DNA of 64,000 nt from Paragonimus skrjabini miyazakii (taxonomy: Eukaryota; Platyhelminthes; Trematoda; Plagiorchiida; Troglotrematidae). Below, piece by piece: positions 62,219 through 64,000 of this stretch. The notes under the pieces are model-generated. The model searched no databases and was not told the DNA's origin. It saw only the letters and a program-made list of their open reading frames with translations. The translations under genes and the position numbers were made by a program. Location: NCBI GenBank assembly GCA_014338405.1, contig JTDE01000954.1:12942-76941 (forward strand). The letters run 5' to 3'. Within the stretch, counting starts at the first letter, position 1; each line of letters starts with the position of its first letter.

Positions 62219-64000
62219 ATAAATGGATAAGCCAGTTATGGTCGCATATTATGGCAGTACAAAGAGAATAATGCTTAAAACCGTGGGCAAACTAGACGGG
62301 CGTTTTAGGCCGTGTACTGACTGCTGGCTGAGATAAAAAATTCAGGATTTTAATGTCTGACGTTGAAGTTATAACACCAACTCAGTTAACTGATGACAAA
62401 ATGCAGTAATGTATGCTGACTGCCGTAACACAAGTGATTAACTGACCGGTTTATCTGTGGGACTCTGTTTGTCAACTAGTCAATACCCAACAGATGAATT
62501 CAACTGTCAACTGAAGTCTTGGTTCAGAGACAAACTCTGTCACTAATCAGCATCCAGGACCAAAATGAGTTTGAAGAATTAACATTGTTTTAAACACGGT
62601 ATAGTTAAAAAAGAGGGACGGAATGAGATGGCTTCAACTTTGAGACCTTTGTGACATCCGTATAGAACACATATTCGTTTTGATTATTAATAAAGTGACA
62701 CTCCTGAAAACTCCAAAAAGGGGGCAGTACCTCCTTGGAACATCCACAAACTCTCCCTGTGAACCCAATAGTTAACAATACTGTTCCCTAATAGTTGCAA
62801 GAATGCAAGAATGATAACTGTTTCTATCAGTGATCCAGTACGCTGCTTGAAATGTTTTCATAGGCAAACCTTAAATCCTGATACCCAAAAAATACCCTTA
62901 CATCGATGTAAAGTTTGATTAATTTGTAAAAAGATTGAGATTAAAGTAAATTTTTAGAGTTACTTTACAAATTCAGCAGAATATACTCCGCGTTTACCAA
63001 GGTTTGTTAATGAGTATTATCCCAGAACTTTATTCTAAACAAATTATCGATCAGAAATGTTGAAACACACTGTGCAAACAGCTCTAATCTTGAAGGTTTG
63101 AATGATAAAATGTGTCTGACATAGTTTTCTTGCTTTTTCTTGAAATACTCTGAGAACTCAGTATATTTCACACTTGCGTTTATTTTATATTTACGCAATA
63201 AGACGTTCTAATTTGTAAAAGAGAGCTGAACTGTAAAAAAGAGGTATATTCGATATGGCTTACTTCTCATTATTAATAACAGAACCTTGGGTGATAGCGC
63301 CACCTAGCTAGAACCGATCGGTGGCATTACATCTGTGGTCGGACTATAGCGGATAATTTGAGAAGGTCGAAATTTATATCAAAAGCAGATCCTGTTAAGG
63401 CGACGGTAGTATTTAGTAACTGATGAAAAATAATGAACTAGTATTTATAACGACAATGTTTCTTATATTTTCCTATAGTTAATGTGAATAATGACTAGTT
63501 CTACTTTTTAATTTACAAGATGAACTTTTTATAAAAAATTAACTTACTCACTCGTACCATGCGTTCTGTTTTACAACCGAGTGCTGGTTAATTTTCTGTC
63601 GACGAAAAACTCATCGTGTAGTAAAATGAGACGTTATTGTCATTCAAAAAGAACTGGTTCGATATATCAAATATATGTGGTTCATTCTGGAAACTTCTTC
63701 CAGTGTGTGTCGCATAAGGCACAGAGATCTCAGTTGAAAATTTATTCTAAAACAACACACATTTTTCTTCGTTGTCGATCATTTATAGTAACTGGAGGAA
63801 GTACTGTGGAACTAATAATTAGGTTGAACAACTGTTTGTTTTTGGAACTGAGGATTAGTTGTAATGCAGCAAGTGTGAAGGGAATTCACGTCACACAGTC
63901 TTCCCAGGTGTGAGATAATGTAAACATACGAGAAGTATATATTCAGTCAAGAAACGGAGTCCGCTTAACTCAGCAACAGTATATGGACCTACTGCACGAA
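62219..64000. other. gene-poor stretch
   Basis: No recognised gene or repeat. There is one small direct duplication (GCAAGAAT twice) near 62797-62813. A 110-codon frame at 63581-63913 has random-looking composition. Confidence 0.35.

Overview
The window looks like nuclear DNA of a flatworm, most likely a trematode. It is AT-rich and almost empty of long open frames. The one clear host gene is an exon of an invertebrate gap-junction protein (innexin) with a normal splice donor. The remaining recognisable coding matter is decayed retroelement sequence of kinds common in fluke genomes: Penelope-like elements (PLEs) with GIY-YIG endonuclease tails, and a CR1/Jockey-type LINE with ORF1, endonuclease and reverse transcriptase (RT) parts. 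The species assignment is inference. The bulk of the window reads as intron or intergenic sequence.

Layout. At 3.7-4.1 kb lie the 3' end of a PLE (copy A, + strand) and, about 100 nt after its stop, a compact hammerhead ribozyme with a complete core. A short hairpin sits at 5.95-6.04 kb and a 200 bp fold-back element (MITE-like) at 8.26-8.47 kb. The first coding exon of an innexin is on the minus strand at 9.71-10.28 kb, with a plausible 5' UTR intron just upstream; the remaining exons must lie at lower coordinates or outside the window. A 54-codon open frame with a signal peptide is at 11.85 kb. A tRNA-Val-like SINE head (minus) and a copy of a dispersed repeat, here called R, lie at 17.3-17.8 kb. 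PLE copy B (minus) is at 30.1-31.3 kb. Two inverted R tails, a second R copy and a CR1-like LINE (plus) fill 43.3-48.3 kb. PLE copy C (plus, internally deleted) occupies 51.45-52.94 kb. A zinc-finger-like LINE ORF1 fragment ends against a 100-base assembly gap at 62119-62218.

How it fits together. All retroelement frames carry stops and frameshifts, so none is likely to be autonomous. The most interesting connection is between PLE tails and ribozymes: copy A keeps an intact-looking hammerhead at the same relative place where copy C keeps a damaged one. Repeat R, unrelated in the rest of its sequence, carries a third, degenerate hammerhead-like core in two copies. Nothing resembling bacterial operons, CRISPR arrays or canonical intact tRNA/rRNA genes was seen.
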